Source of the DNA: Flavipsychrobacter sp.
Lineage (GTDB): Bacteria > Bacteroidota > Bacteroidia > Chitinophagales > Chitinophagaceae
Length of the DNA stretch: 18,921 nt
Assembly (NCBI GenBank): GCA_021156265.1
Contig: JAJNBR010000021.1
Location: forward strand, 1-18,921
Direction: 5' to 3'
The translations under genes and the position numbers were made by a program. Below are positions 6,732 to 13,496 of this stretch, one piece after another. How positions within the stretch are numbered: the first letter of the stretch is position 1; every line of letters begins with the position of its first letter. The notes under the pieces were generated by a model that saw only the letters and a list, made by a program, of their open reading frames with translations, did not search any database and was not told where the DNA came from.

Positions 6732-7058
6732 ATGCTTGAAGATCTCACCCCCGGCGAGCAGGAGCTGGCCAAATTGATGAGCAGTATATCCGACCGCTGC
6801 TACAGCTCCGGCTGGATGGGCAACCTGGAATATGTATTGTGGAATGCTGTACAAAATGGCCCTTGCACATTCGGCAACGACGTGATATCCCAGGGGGACG
6901 TTGACCGCCTCAAACAATTATCGGCAGCCTGCAACCGCTGGATCTATTATGATGACGAGACCGAAGAAACTGCTATCGAACCGGCCAAATGGGAAAAGAA
7001 GTTTAAAGCTGATGTGACCGAAGACCCTGAACTACTCAGCGGGATAGAGGTCCTTTAG
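6732..7058 (+). CDS. Conserved-looking small hypothetical protein (108 aa)
   Basis: I do not recognise a named family. The product is acidic and soluble, with no leader or membrane helix. It has three Cys (23, 45, 67) and an aromatic region (RCYSSGWMGNLEYVLWNAV, then RWIYYDDETEE). It starts at an ATG 56 bp after the DUF4199 gene, and its codon use is like its neighbours'. The composition (buried-looking Trp and Leu, no low complexity) suggests a folded cytoplasmic protein, perhaps an immunity-like or adaptor protein, but nothing supports a specific role. Its last 27 bases overlap the 3' end of the convergent DUF1801 gene on the other strand. A weak -7-like TATATTGG lies at 6705-6712. Confidence 0.65.
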   Translation: MLEDLTPGEQELAKLMSSISDRCYSSGWMGNLEYVLWNAVQNGPCTFGNDVISQGDVDRLKQLSAACNRWIYYDDETEETAIEPAKWEKKFKADVTEDPELLSGIEVL

Positions 7059-7460
7059 ATACTTTAAACTAGCTTGGATCATCTCCTTCAGCACCTTTTC
7101 GTCTATATCTTCCAGGCGCTTGATATATACACAACCCTTACTCGATTTATGCTTGCCTAGCCTTGCCAGCATTTCTTCCCGTTTTCCTTCTGCGGGCAAC
7201 AGGTAGAGCGTTATGGCATCTTTGCGGGGAGAGAACGCCACCCGCGGCGCATCGCCTTCGTGACCACTGTCGTATTTATAGTGGTACCTGTCAAAACCAA
7301 TGATCGTAGGCCCCCACATTTCCGCTTTATGACCGCTCGCCTGCTCCATCATATCAAGTATGCGAAAGCTGTCTGCCCGTTTTCTCTCGTCCGGTAGTGC
7401 GTTAATAAAATCTTCAACGCTTTCGCCCGTCCAGGTGGTTTTTGTCTTTGCCATAGCCAT
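7032..7460 (-). CDS. DUF1801 (YdhG-like) domain protein
   Basis: The 142-residue protein matches the DUF1801 pattern: SVEDFINALPDERKRADSF, then EMWGPTIIGFDRYHYKY, then RVAFSPRKDAITLYLLP, and a C-terminal YIKRLEDIDEKVLKEMI. This fold is related to YdhG/frataxin-like proteins, some of which have been linked to iron delivery in Bacillus. That role has not been shown for this subgroup and is not claimed here. It is cytoplasmic. The start at 7460 is chosen because GAGG lies 8 bp upstream, a rare good ribosome-binding site in this window. ATGs at 7484 and 7454 are alternatives, and homologues often begin MAKTKTT, which corresponds to 7454. The gene converges on and overlaps the 108-residue gene by 27 bp. 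Confidence 0.88.
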   Translation of the reverse strand: MAMAKTKTTWTGESVEDFINALPDERKRADSFRILDMMEQASGHKAEMWGPTIIGFDRYHYKYDSGHEGDAPRVAFSPRKDAITLYLLPAEGKREEMLARLGKHKSSKGCVYIKRLEDIDEKVLKEMIQASLKYLKDLYPAE

Positions 7461-7550
7461 AAGTTGTTCCTCAAATTTATTCATTTGAGCGAATAGATAG
7501 TTAGATGTCGATATTGGGTGAAGGTTTTATGAAAACCGGCTAAGCCATAT

Positions 7551-7584
7551 GGTAAACAACAAAGGCGGAACAGAAGTTCCGCCT
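7551..7584 (-). terminator. Rho-independent terminator of the 149-residue secreted protein gene
   Basis: AGGCGGAAC (7563-7571) pairs perfectly with GTTCCGCCT (7576-7584) around a 4-nt loop. On the minus strand the stem is followed by TTGTTGTTT. This fits termination of the leftward gene ending at 7608, before the DUF1801 gene. Confidence 0.85.
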
Positions 7585-7607
7585 CACCATCACTACACTT
7601 CATCCGC

Positions 7608-8057
7608 TCATCTCATTGGTGGCACAGTCACCGTGATTCCGGTAACAGGTTCAGCGGGATATTGCCGCATGTATATATCGTATTTCAATTCAGGATGTTC
7701 CTCGAGGCGGGCATTATGGAGCAGTTCCATTCGCGCCGTATTCAGGTCCACGGTTGATATAAAAGCAGGAACAGTTGTCGAGGTGGTCCATGCAGTGCCA
7801 TCCCAGTAGCTGTAACCGCGGGCGGGATCATAAAACACATAGTAATCGGGAAAATAAACGTGTGTGTTATTGAGGTAACCATGTGCTTCAGCCCAGGAAG
7901 GAGGCATTCCTTTTTGCTTTGTTTTTGAATCTTCCGTCTTTATCTTGACGGTGCCGTCGTCTTTAGTTTTTATCTTAGTTTTCTGACTGTTTTGTGCGTT
8001 GCTCATGGTTGGGATAGCTACCAGCAATAATCCCACAAGGAATAGATTCAATTTCAT
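7608..8057 (-). CDS. Secreted hypothetical protein, Bacteroidota family
   Basis: The 149-residue product has a signal peptide (about 1-21, SNA before Gln). A Lys/Thr-rich linker with KIKTKDDGTVKIKTED follows. The conserved-looking domain reads WAEAHGYLNNTHVYFPDYYVFYDP, then YSYWDGTAWTTSTTVPAF. It ends with a charged helix (VDLNTARMELLHN) and a proline-rich tail. The aromatic WAxAHGY...YFPDYYxFYDP...YWDGxxW pattern recurs in small secreted Bacteroidota proteins that have no assigned function. Location in the periplasm or outer envelope is predicted. The start at 8057 is preferred over an ATG at 8087 because it gives a normal signal peptide. It has its own promoter-like site and terminator, so it is monocistronic. 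Confidence 0.75.
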   Translation of the reverse strand: MKLNLFLVGLLLVAIPTMSNAQNSQKTKIKTKDDGTVKIKTEDSKTKQKGMPPSWAEAHGYLNNTHVYFPDYYVFYDPARGYSYWDGTAWTTSTTVPAFISTVDLNTARMELLHNARLEEHPELKYDIYMRQYPAEPVTGITVTVPPMR

Positions 8058-8101
8058 AGCAGTAATTTTGGTATGCCCGATATGCAAAAAAATTGTACCT
8101 G

Positions 8102-8109
8102 CAAAGCTA
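8102..8109 (-). promoter_or_regulatory. Putative -7 element for the 149-residue secreted protein
   Basis: On the minus strand TAGCTTTG matches TAnnTTTG exactly, 45 bp upstream of the ATG at 8057. No TTTG lies at the expected -33 spacing, so support is partial. Confidence 0.35.
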
Positions 8110-8252
8110 TTTTCGATGCATGTGACTGAGGCTTAGAAAGCAAAAAAAATATAATGATGGCAGGAAATATAAAGGTTCCCCAATCTGCTGAGCGGCATTG
8201 ACGAGCTTTAGGGAAAGTTTAAGAACACTATAGTTAACTTTAGTTTATCCGT

Positions 8253-9119
8253 ATGAAAAAACTCCTCCTTCTATTACTGTCTCTTACAGCAGTATCGGAC
8301 ACTTTTGCCAATGTTGTAAAAATGGACCTTAGCGAGGCTATAAAAGTGCACATGATTCAGGCGGAGGCCGTTGCCACCGGTCAAAGTTACAAGGCGCGCG
8401 GCCTGCATGTGAAGCTGCTGAACAAAAGCGGTTCCACCATACAATTGAAGATCAACCAGGGAGTAATATTTGCACCCGCTGACGCAACTATGCAACCGCT
8501 GGTTTGTGCCGGAGATGAAATGATCACGTTACAACCATTTAAAGACGGGCAGCTTGACTTGCAGACCTTTTGCGCAAATGCCGATAAGGATGCTCCCGAA
8601 AAAGATATCGCCTATTCCTATTCGCGCATGGCAAGCGACACCCTTGTAAAACTACTGCAATATATCAAGAAGAATGTTCTGTTTGATGAGCTGGGCCAGA
8701 AAGCGGTATGGGTGGTAACCAATAACCACGCGCTTGCGGAAGTATACGACCCTGCACGTGATATGCAGGCCGGAAAACTGGTTGACTACCTGGCATCAAT
8801 AACAGGAAAACAAAAGCCGGAATATTTTGTCGGCACACGCATCAACGAACAGGCCGGACAACCTGTATATCAGCCCAAAGCGCTAAATATCTATGCAAAA
8901 TTCGAACAAGTACTGGAAGAGCCTGCAAAGCTCACGTTGGGTGTTTTTGACGAAAAGGACGCAATGATACAGCAAGTGTTTGCCGACCGTTCGTTTGGCA
9001 GGGCCGGACACCGGTTTACAGTACAATTTGAATCGGGGAATGTACCGCCGGGTAAGTACTACATTAGGCTGAAACAGGGCGAGCGCGTACTGCAGGAAAA
9101 GATGGTTACAGTTGAATAA
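8253..9119 (+). CDS. Secreted hypothetical protein with FlgD/T9SS-tail-like C-terminus
   Basis: The 288-residue product has a signal peptide (about 1-19, TFA before Asn). The middle domain (about 30-170) reads as beta-strands: ARGLHVKLLNKSGSTIQLKI, then GVIFAPADATMQPLV, then an AFC-like step at LQTFCANADKDAP and a helix SDTLVKLLQYIKKN. I do not recognise this family. The last 85 residues look like a separate Ig-like module: LNIYAKFEQVLEEPAKLTLGV, then VQFESGNVPPGKYYIRL, ending KMVTVE. That pattern resembles FlgD-Ig and type IX secretion C-terminal modules (xVxFDxSxLPxGxYxxRL). The protein may therefore be exposed outside the outer membrane, but the tail is not a textbook match. The start at 8253 gives a Lys-Lys cap before a Leu-rich helix. 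Confidence 0.75.
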   Translation: MKKLLLLLLSLTAVSDTFANVVKMDLSEAIKVHMIQAEAVATGQSYKARGLHVKLLNKSGSTIQLKINQGVIFAPADATMQPLVCAGDEMITLQPFKDGQLDLQTFCANADKDAPEKDIAYSYSRMASDTLVKLLQYIKKNVLFDELGQKAVWVVTNNHALAEVYDPARDMQAGKLVDYLASITGKQKPEYFVGTRINEQAGQPVYQPKALNIYAKFEQVLEEPAKLTLGVFDEKDAMIQQVFADRSFGRAGHRFTVQFESGNVPPGKYYIRLKQGERVLQEKMVTVE

Positions 9120-9171
9120 GGTATCGCGCGAAGTAAACCATTGCGCTTATCCATTAAACCTACTCGTTATG

Positions 9172-9179
9172 TATATTTG
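9172..9179 (+). promoter_or_regulatory. Putative -7 element for the GNAT gene
   Basis: TATATTTG matches TAnnTTTG exactly and lies 21 bp before the ATG at 9201. This would give a leader of about 15 nt. No clear -33 TTTG was found. Confidence 0.4.
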
Positions 9180-9200
9180 ATCTGGTATCTTTAGAACCCT

Positions 9201-9749
9201 ATGCTCGAACTCCGACTCAATCCCTTTCCCGTTATAGAAACCGAGCGACTCCTGTTGCGCGCCATAGACGTGGCCGACCTGGATGCGCTTTTCGTCCTGC
9301 GTACCAACGATGACGCGATATTCCACCTGGATAAGGAAAAGCAGACCCGTAATGAGGTCGCACAAATGATAGAGCGGATACAAAACGACTATACGTACAA
9401 TAATGCCATCAACTGGGTAATATCGCGCCCGGACAATACGTCGCTAATGGGCCTGATCGGATTCTGGAGGGTAGACAAAATGCACCACCGGGCTGAGATC
9501 GGCTACATGCTACACCCCGACCATTGGCGAAAAGGATACCTGAACGAAGCCATGACAGCAGTAATGCATTTTGGCTTTAATGAAATGAACCTGCACAGCG
9601 TTGAAGGGCATGTTAATCCCAGCAATCATGCGTCCATCGGCCTATTGGAAAAGCATGGCTTTCAAAAGGAAGCTCATTTTAAAGAGAACTATCATTTCCG
9701 CGGGAAATTCCGTGACACCGCCATTTATTGCAAGATAAAAGGGCGATAA
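9201..9749 (+). CDS. GNAT-family N-acetyltransferase (RimJ/RimL type)
   Basis: This 182-residue cytoplasmic enzyme transfers acetyl from acetyl-CoA to an amine. It shows the Acetyltransf_3 layout. An N-terminal strand reads IETERLLLRAIDVADLDALF. The central segment is LMGLIGFWRVD...RAEIGYML. Motif A is HPDHWRKGYLNEAM (105-118), with RKGY forming the pyrophosphate-binding loop. Motif B is VNPSNHASIGLLEKHGF (138-154). These features match the RimJ/RimL branch that acetylates protein N-termini or small amines. The substrate cannot be told from sequence. The gene is preceded by its own promoter-like site and followed after 62 bp by the beta-propeller lipoprotein. Confidence 0.92.
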   Translation: MLELRLNPFPVIETERLLLRAIDVADLDALFVLRTNDDAIFHLDKEKQTRNEVAQMIERIQNDYTYNNAINWVISRPDNTSLMGLIGFWRVDKMHHRAEIGYMLHPDHWRKGYLNEAMTAVMHFGFNEMNLHSVEGHVNPSNHASIGLLEKHGFQKEAHFKENYHFRGKFRDTAIYCKIKGR

Positions 9750-9755
9750 GCCGGC

Positions 9756-9787
9756 ATTGCAGTTTGATCTACAATGCCTTATATTTA
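9756..9787 (+). promoter_or_regulatory. Putative promoter for the beta-propeller lipoprotein gene
   Basis: ATTG (9756-9759), a 20-bp spacer and TATATTTA (9780-9787) approximate the Bacteroidota TTTG-N20-TAnnTTTG promoter with one mismatch per element. The predicted start is about 18 nt before the ATG at 9812. Confidence 0.4.
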
Positions 9788-9811
9788 TATCCGTTCATTA
9801 TCCGGATTTAC

Positions 9812-10966
9812 ATGAGGAAACTATTGGTGCTTGCAGCCTGTTTATCGTTGGTTACATCGTGCAGGAAAGCCGATATTAATGCCAATATAGTTCAGACAGT
9901 ATACGAGTCGGGATTTTATACCCTGCCCGGATATCTGGCCTTCGGTGGTAATACTGCCATCAGAACAAGCGACAATAATATCCTTATCTGTAGTATGAAC
10001 GGCAGCAAGATGCAAGTAACGAAAGTTACCGTCAAGGGAAGTGTCGTATGGCAAAGGAGTTTTTTTGTTGAACCAGGTGCAGAATTAACATCCTTGTCCG
10101 AATTACCCGGATCCACCTTTGCTGTGGCAGGAGGTAATCACAACAGCAGTTTTGTCATTTTGTTGAACTCCACCGGGCAGCGACGGTGGAAAAACTACTA
10201 CGGCAGTTCCAACACTATAGCTCGCCAATTGGCAATAACAACTGATGGTGATATTATCTTGTCCGGAACGGCTTATACAGACACGATGAAAAGCAATGGG
10301 AAAGCCTATTTAGCCAGGATTAAAAGCGACGGTGGACTTATATGGGAAAAGACCTTTGAACGTGCCGCTTCCTGCAACAACGTTGCCATATCGGGGGGTA
10401 ATGAAATTGTGATGACCGGCTCCTTGATATCAACCGGTTTTGCCCAGGGCATCTACCTGCTTAAGGCGACTGCAACCGGAGATCAACTATGGGAAAGAAC
10501 TCCTCCTGCTATGGAAGCTACAATAGGCATAAACTCGCATCTGCTACCTAACGGCGAGGTCATCACTCTTAGTGCAGGCAACTCAGGCGGCTACGGCGCC
10601 TTAATAGTGTCAAAGTTTGATGGAACCGGCAAAAAATTGTGGGAACAGGAAATTATGGAAGCAGGTAACCATCTGCAGGCATCTGCTTTACACGTGAATT
10701 CCGACGCCAGTATGATCGTTGCAGGATCGATACAGGATGGAATGTCGATAGAGTCGGCAGATATCCTCGTGGTTAAGTTGAACCCCTCGGGCAATAAGCT
10801 GTGGTTGAAAAAAATAGGCGGCGAAAATGAGGACAGGGCTTGCAGTATCGTGGCCGACAATACTGGCCTCATACTAGTCGGGAATACCAAAAGCTATGGG
10901 GAGAAAAAAGGAGAACCAAATATCTTCCTGCTGAGGATGAATGACGCAGGCGATGTGATCTATTGA
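9812..10966 (+). CDS. Beta-propeller lipoprotein (PQQ/kelch-like repeats)
   Basis: The 384-residue product has a short leader ending in the lipobox VTSC (Cys17), so it is a predicted lipoprotein. The rest is a chain of about seven diverged repeats of 45-50 residues. Each has a G-x-x-x-W strand (SVVWQ, QRRWK, GLIWE, DQLWE, KKLWE, NKLWL) followed by a hydrophobic strand and a D/N-G turn such as TTDGDIILSG, PNGEVITLS or NTGLILVG. The pattern G..LW.K..GG.....S....D.G....G is the one seen in Bacteroidota beta-propeller proteins that lack known enzymatic residues. Binding or scaffolding at the outer membrane is likely. The ATG at 9812 is chosen over an in-frame ATG at 9728 because only it yields the lipobox leader. 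The stop overlaps the convergent HD gene by 7 bp. Confidence 0.82.
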   Translation: MRKLLVLAACLSLVTSCRKADINANIVQTVYESGFYTLPGYLAFGGNTAIRTSDNNILICSMNGSKMQVTKVTVKGSVVWQRSFFVEPGAELTSLSELPGSTFAVAGGNHNSSFVILLNSTGQRRWKNYYGSSNTIARQLAITTDGDIILSGTAYTDTMKSNGKAYLARIKSDGGLIWEKTFERAASCNNVAISGGNEIVMTGSLISTGFAQGIYLLKATATGDQLWERTPPAMEATIGINSHLLPNGEVITLSAGNSGGYGALIVSKFDGTGKKLWEQEIMEAGNHLQASALHVNSDASMIVAGSIQDGMSIESADILVVKLNPSGNKLWLKKIGGENEDRACSIVADNTGLILVGNTKSYGEKKGEPNIFLLRMNDAGDVIY

Positions 10967-11526
10967 CGATCGCGGGGCTTTATCAGTGCCAGTCCTTTTT
11001 CCACTACCGCCAAAGCACGGTCATATAGCTCACGGTTACCACGGTTCATGCGTTGCATCAGCGCTTTGCATTCGTGCAGGAACAGGGGGGCAAAATCGGC
11101 ATCGTGGTTCACTATCTCAGCGCAGTTGTCCATAATATCTGCATACTTGATCGTTTGGGCATCTGCACTCGTAGCCGACATACGATCCTGCTCTTTTGCT
11201 TTGCGTTTGCGCCGGTTCCATTTAGGATATTTGTCTTTGACATAAACATCTGTCAGCTCTACTACCAGCGCCAGGGTGCGCTCGGCCTCAGCGCGGCTCA
11301 TCAGCGTCGTCAGAAATTCAAGAAGTTCATTAGGCGTTACGGGGGTATCTTCTAATACATCGTGCAGAATGGCCGCAGCATGCACGGTCATGTCATTTGT
11401 ATATTCGCGACAAGTGTTCATTACCCTTACCGGATGAACAATATAGCGCTCGGGAGTGTATTTGCGCATTTGCTCATTATGGGCCTCATCGGTATACGCA
11501 ATGATCTTGTCGAGTATTTCCTGCAT
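10960..11526 (-). CDS. HD-domain phosphohydrolase, MESH1/SpoT-hydrolase-like
   Basis: The 188-residue single-domain protein has the metal-dependent HD fold found in the hydrolase half of RelA/SpoT enzymes and in small alarmone hydrolases. Visible motifs are RYIVHP (His31), ILHDVLEDT (His55, Asp56, Glu59, Asp60) and IKYADIMDN (Asp130, Asn134). These correspond in order to the Mn-binding and catalytic positions of SpoT and MESH1. Residues 98-115 (KDKYPKWNRRKRKAKEQD) are a basic segment at the place of the substrate-recognition loop. There is no synthetase, TGS or ACT domain. Predicted activity is removal of the 3'-pyrophosphate from (p)ppGpp or a related nucleotide; NADPH is an alternative substrate known for MESH1. 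It is cytoplasmic and transcribed toward the beta-propeller gene. Confidence 0.85.
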   Translation of the reverse strand: MQEILDKIIAYTDEAHNEQMRKYTPERYIVHPVRVMNTCREYTNDMTVHAAAILHDVLEDTPVTPNELLEFLTTLMSRAEAERTLALVVELTDVYVKDKYPKWNRRKRKAKEQDRMSATSADAQTIKYADIMDNCAEIVNHDADFAPLFLHECKALMQRMNRGNRELYDRALAVVEKGLALIKPRDRQ

Positions 11527-11601
11527 TGGTATGAAGATAGCAAAACAATTTTTGTCAATGACCTTCCGAAAACAGGACGTCTACATTAGCCAGTAGGGTA
11601 C

Positions 11602-11630
11602 GTCAACTGAGCTATTTTGCTCAAAATGAC
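11602..11630. repeat. Imperfect inverted repeat upstream of the His-rich gene promoter
   Basis: GTCA (11602-11605) and TGAC (11627-11630) enclose TGAGC (11608-11612) and GCTCA (11619-11623) around a 6-nt centre. The element lies about 15 bp before the -33 site, a place typical for an activator site, though its function is unknown. Confidence 0.4.
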
Positions 11631-11645
11631 ATTCTTAGGGAAAGG

Positions 11646-11677
11646 TTTAGGGAAATCGGTGTAAACTATTACATTTG
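11646..11677 (+). promoter_or_regulatory. Bacteroidota-type promoter for the His-rich membrane protein
   Basis: TTTA (11646-11649), a 20-bp spacer and a perfect TACATTTG (11670-11677) match the TTTG-N19-21-TAnnTTTG consensus with one mismatch. The predicted start near 11684 gives a leader of about 24 nt before the ATG at 11708. It probably also serves hldD, which follows after 12 bp. Confidence 0.6.
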
Positions 11678-11707
11678 CGTTTGTCAATAAAAACGTATAA
11701 CAGATAC

Positions 11708-12025
11708 ATGGCACACGATACACATCACGATACACACGGTCATCACGAAGTTTCGGATAGGACGCAATCAACAACGTCATTCGCCTCGGCCTTCTTTTTT
11801 GTAGTGATACTGGCCGGCCTTTTCATAGCTGCGGTTAACTTTGTTAGAATAATGGGCCATGACGACGAGGGCGGGCACGGTACTGAGCATGCTACAGAGC
11901 ATGCAGCGCCTGCACATGACGGCACTACTCATTCTATGGAGTCAGAAGCGACACCTGCGGCAGGTCATACTACAGAAGCTCACAGTGCTGTTGGTGATAC
12001 CACCCATCACACAGGAGGCCATTAA
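11708..12025 (+). CDS. Histidine-rich single-pass membrane protein
   Basis: The 105-residue protein contains 17 His. The N-terminal cytoplasmic-side segment MAHDTHHDTHGHHE has six. One predicted membrane helix (about 25-47, SFASAFFFVVILAGLFIAAVNFV) follows. The remaining hydrophilic tail (51-105) carries 11 His spaced among Ala, Thr, Glu and Gly (HGTEHATEHAAPAH). There are no Cys residues and no enzyme motif. Clusters of His on both faces of the membrane suggest binding of zinc, copper or nickel, but this is inference from composition. ATG 11708 is the first ATG and follows a good promoter. It is probably co-transcribed with hldD, 12 bp downstream, although no functional tie is evident. Confidence 0.7.
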   Translation: MAHDTHHDTHGHHEVSDRTQSTTSFASAFFFVVILAGLFIAAVNFVRIMGHDDEGGHGTEHATEHAAPAHDGTTHSMESEATPAAGHTTEAHSAVGDTTHHTGGH

Positions 12026-12037
12026 TACTCTGACCTA

Positions 12038-13012
12038 ATGCGCACGACGGATACTATAGCCATAACCGGCGCAGCCGGTTTTATTGGCAGCTATCTCGTT
12101 AGTCATCTCAACCGGCTGGGTTTTGAAAACCTGGTATTGGTAGATGATTTTTCCAATCAGCAGAAGAACCGCAATCTCGAAGGAAAAAAATACCTTGAGC
12201 TGGTAAACCGCGACCTATTTTTTGAGTGGGCGGTGAATAACGAACTCCAGTGCATATTTCACCTGGGAGCGCGGACGGATACGACTGAAATGAATTACGA
12301 GGTGCATAAGTCGCTAAACCTTGAGTATTCGCAACAGGTTTGGGCACTTTGTACTTCAAAAAATATCCCCCTGGTATACGCATCATCGGCCGCCACTTAC
12401 GGCAACGGCGAGTTTGGATATACCGATAGCCACGACATCGTAACGACGCTGAGTCCGCTGAATCCGTATGGCCGTTCAAAAAATGAATTCGACATCTGGG
12501 CACTTTCCCGGGAACAAACGCCACCTTTTTGGGCAGGACTTAAGTTCTTTAACGTGTATGGCCCAAACGAGTACCATAAGAGCAGGATGGCTTCGGTTAT
12601 TTTCCACGCCTACCATCAAATAAAGCAAACTGGCCATGTGAAATTGTTCCGTTCGCACAACGCCGAGTACAGGGATGGCGAGCAGATGCGGGATTTTATC
12701 TACGTGGCAGATGTGGCAGCTATTTGTGTATGGTTAATGCAAAATCAGCCAGTCAGCGGCCTTTATAACACCGGCACGGGGAAGGCAGAAACCTTCAAGG
12801 CGCTGGTGTTGGCAATTTTTGACACCCTGGGGCTGCCGCCGCAAATAGAATACATCGACACCCCCGAGGACATCCGCGATAAATATCAATATTTCACCGA
12901 AGCTGATATGACCAAATTGCGCGCAGCGGGTTATGAAAAACCCTTTCATTCGCTGGAGGCCGGTATTAACGACTATGTAGGCGAATTCCTCGAAAAAGGT
13001 TTGTATTTTTGA
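12038..13012 (+). CDS. hldD: ADP-L-glycero-D-manno-heptose 6-epimerase
   Basis: The 324-residue short-chain dehydrogenase-type enzyme inverts C6 of ADP-D-glycero-manno-heptose, giving the L,D form used in the LPS inner core. The Rossmann signature GAAGFIG lies at 11-17 and the acidic DDFS loop after strand two. Catalytic residues are visible: Ser116/Ser117 (ASSAATYG), and Tyr144 and Lys148 (YGRSK). Lys181 lies in KFFNVYGPNEYHKSRMASV, the segment that separates HldD from other epimerases and carries its second base. The length is near the E. coli enzyme (310). It acts in the cytoplasm on a nucleotide sugar. No other hld or LPS gene lies in the window; the immediate upstream gene is the His-rich membrane protein. 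Confidence 0.94.
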   Translation: MRTTDTIAITGAAGFIGSYLVSHLNRLGFENLVLVDDFSNQQKNRNLEGKKYLELVNRDLFFEWAVNNELQCIFHLGARTDTTEMNYEVHKSLNLEYSQQVWALCTSKNIPLVYASSAATYGNGEFGYTDSHDIVTTLSPLNPYGRSKNEFDIWALSREQTPPFWAGLKFFNVYGPNEYHKSRMASVIFHAYHQIKQTGHVKLFRSHNAEYRDGEQMRDFIYVADVAAICVWLMQNQPVSGLYNTGTGKAETFKALVLAIFDTLGLPPQIEYIDTPEDIRDKYQYFTEADMTKLRAAGYEKPFHSLEAGINDYVGEFLEKGLYF

Positions 13013-13028
13013 GTAAATACCACACCTA

Positions 13029-13493
13029 ATGAAAAAACTACTTTTGATCGCCGCTGTAGCCCTGTTTGCCGGCGTCAACACAACATTTGCACAAGAAGGC
13101 TGGACCAAATACGGCCAGGAATTCAAGATCGAGAACGTGCATACTATGCGCTCGCTCAACAAAGAAATGACCGGTAAGAATGAGCTTCCCAACATAAAAC
13201 TGGAAGGCCGTATCTCAGAAGTATGCCAGGCTGAAGGTTGCTGGATGAAACTGAAAAATTCAGAAGGTGAGGATGTGTTCGTAAAGTTCAAAGACCACGC
13301 ATTCCTGGTGCCAAAAGACCTGAGTGGCCGTGCGGCTATTGTAATCGGGAAGGCTGTAAGGAAAGAAGTATCTGTAGACGAACTTCGTCACCTGGCTGAA
13401 GATGCTGGCGCCAGCGAAGCTGAAATAGCCAAAATCACCAGCCCGAAGCAGGAACTGCGCATTGAGGCGGTTGGCGTAATGGTGAAAAACTAA
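13029..13493 (+). CDS. Secreted DUF4920 family protein
   Basis: The 154-residue product has a signal peptide (about 1-21, TFA before Gln) and a beta-rich domain matching DUF4920. Its hallmark reads KLEGRISEVCQAEGCWMKL, with Cys66 and Cys71, followed by VFVKFKDHAFLVPKDLSGR. The spacing resembles OB-fold proteins in which the Cys pair could form a disulfide or hold a metal. The periplasmic location and family conservation in Bacteroidota are expected; the role is not established. It lies 16 bp after hldD and 3 bp before an AhpD-like CxxC gene, so the two probably form a unit. The C-terminal 45 residues include an acidic helix (VDELRHLAEDAGASEAEIAK). Confidence 0.87.
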   Translation: MKKLLLIAAVALFAGVNTTFAQEGWTKYGQEFKIENVHTMRSLNKEMTGKNELPNIKLEGRISEVCQAEGCWMKLKNSEGEDVFVKFKDHAFLVPKDLSGRAAIVIGKAVRKEVSVDELRHLAEDAGASEAEIAKITSPKQELRIEAVGVMVKN

Positions 13494-13496
13494 ACA

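Noticed and set aside
9728..9811. 28-residue N-terminal extension of the beta-propeller gene
   Set aside because: It overlaps the GNAT gene and would bury the lipoprotein leader that begins at 9812.
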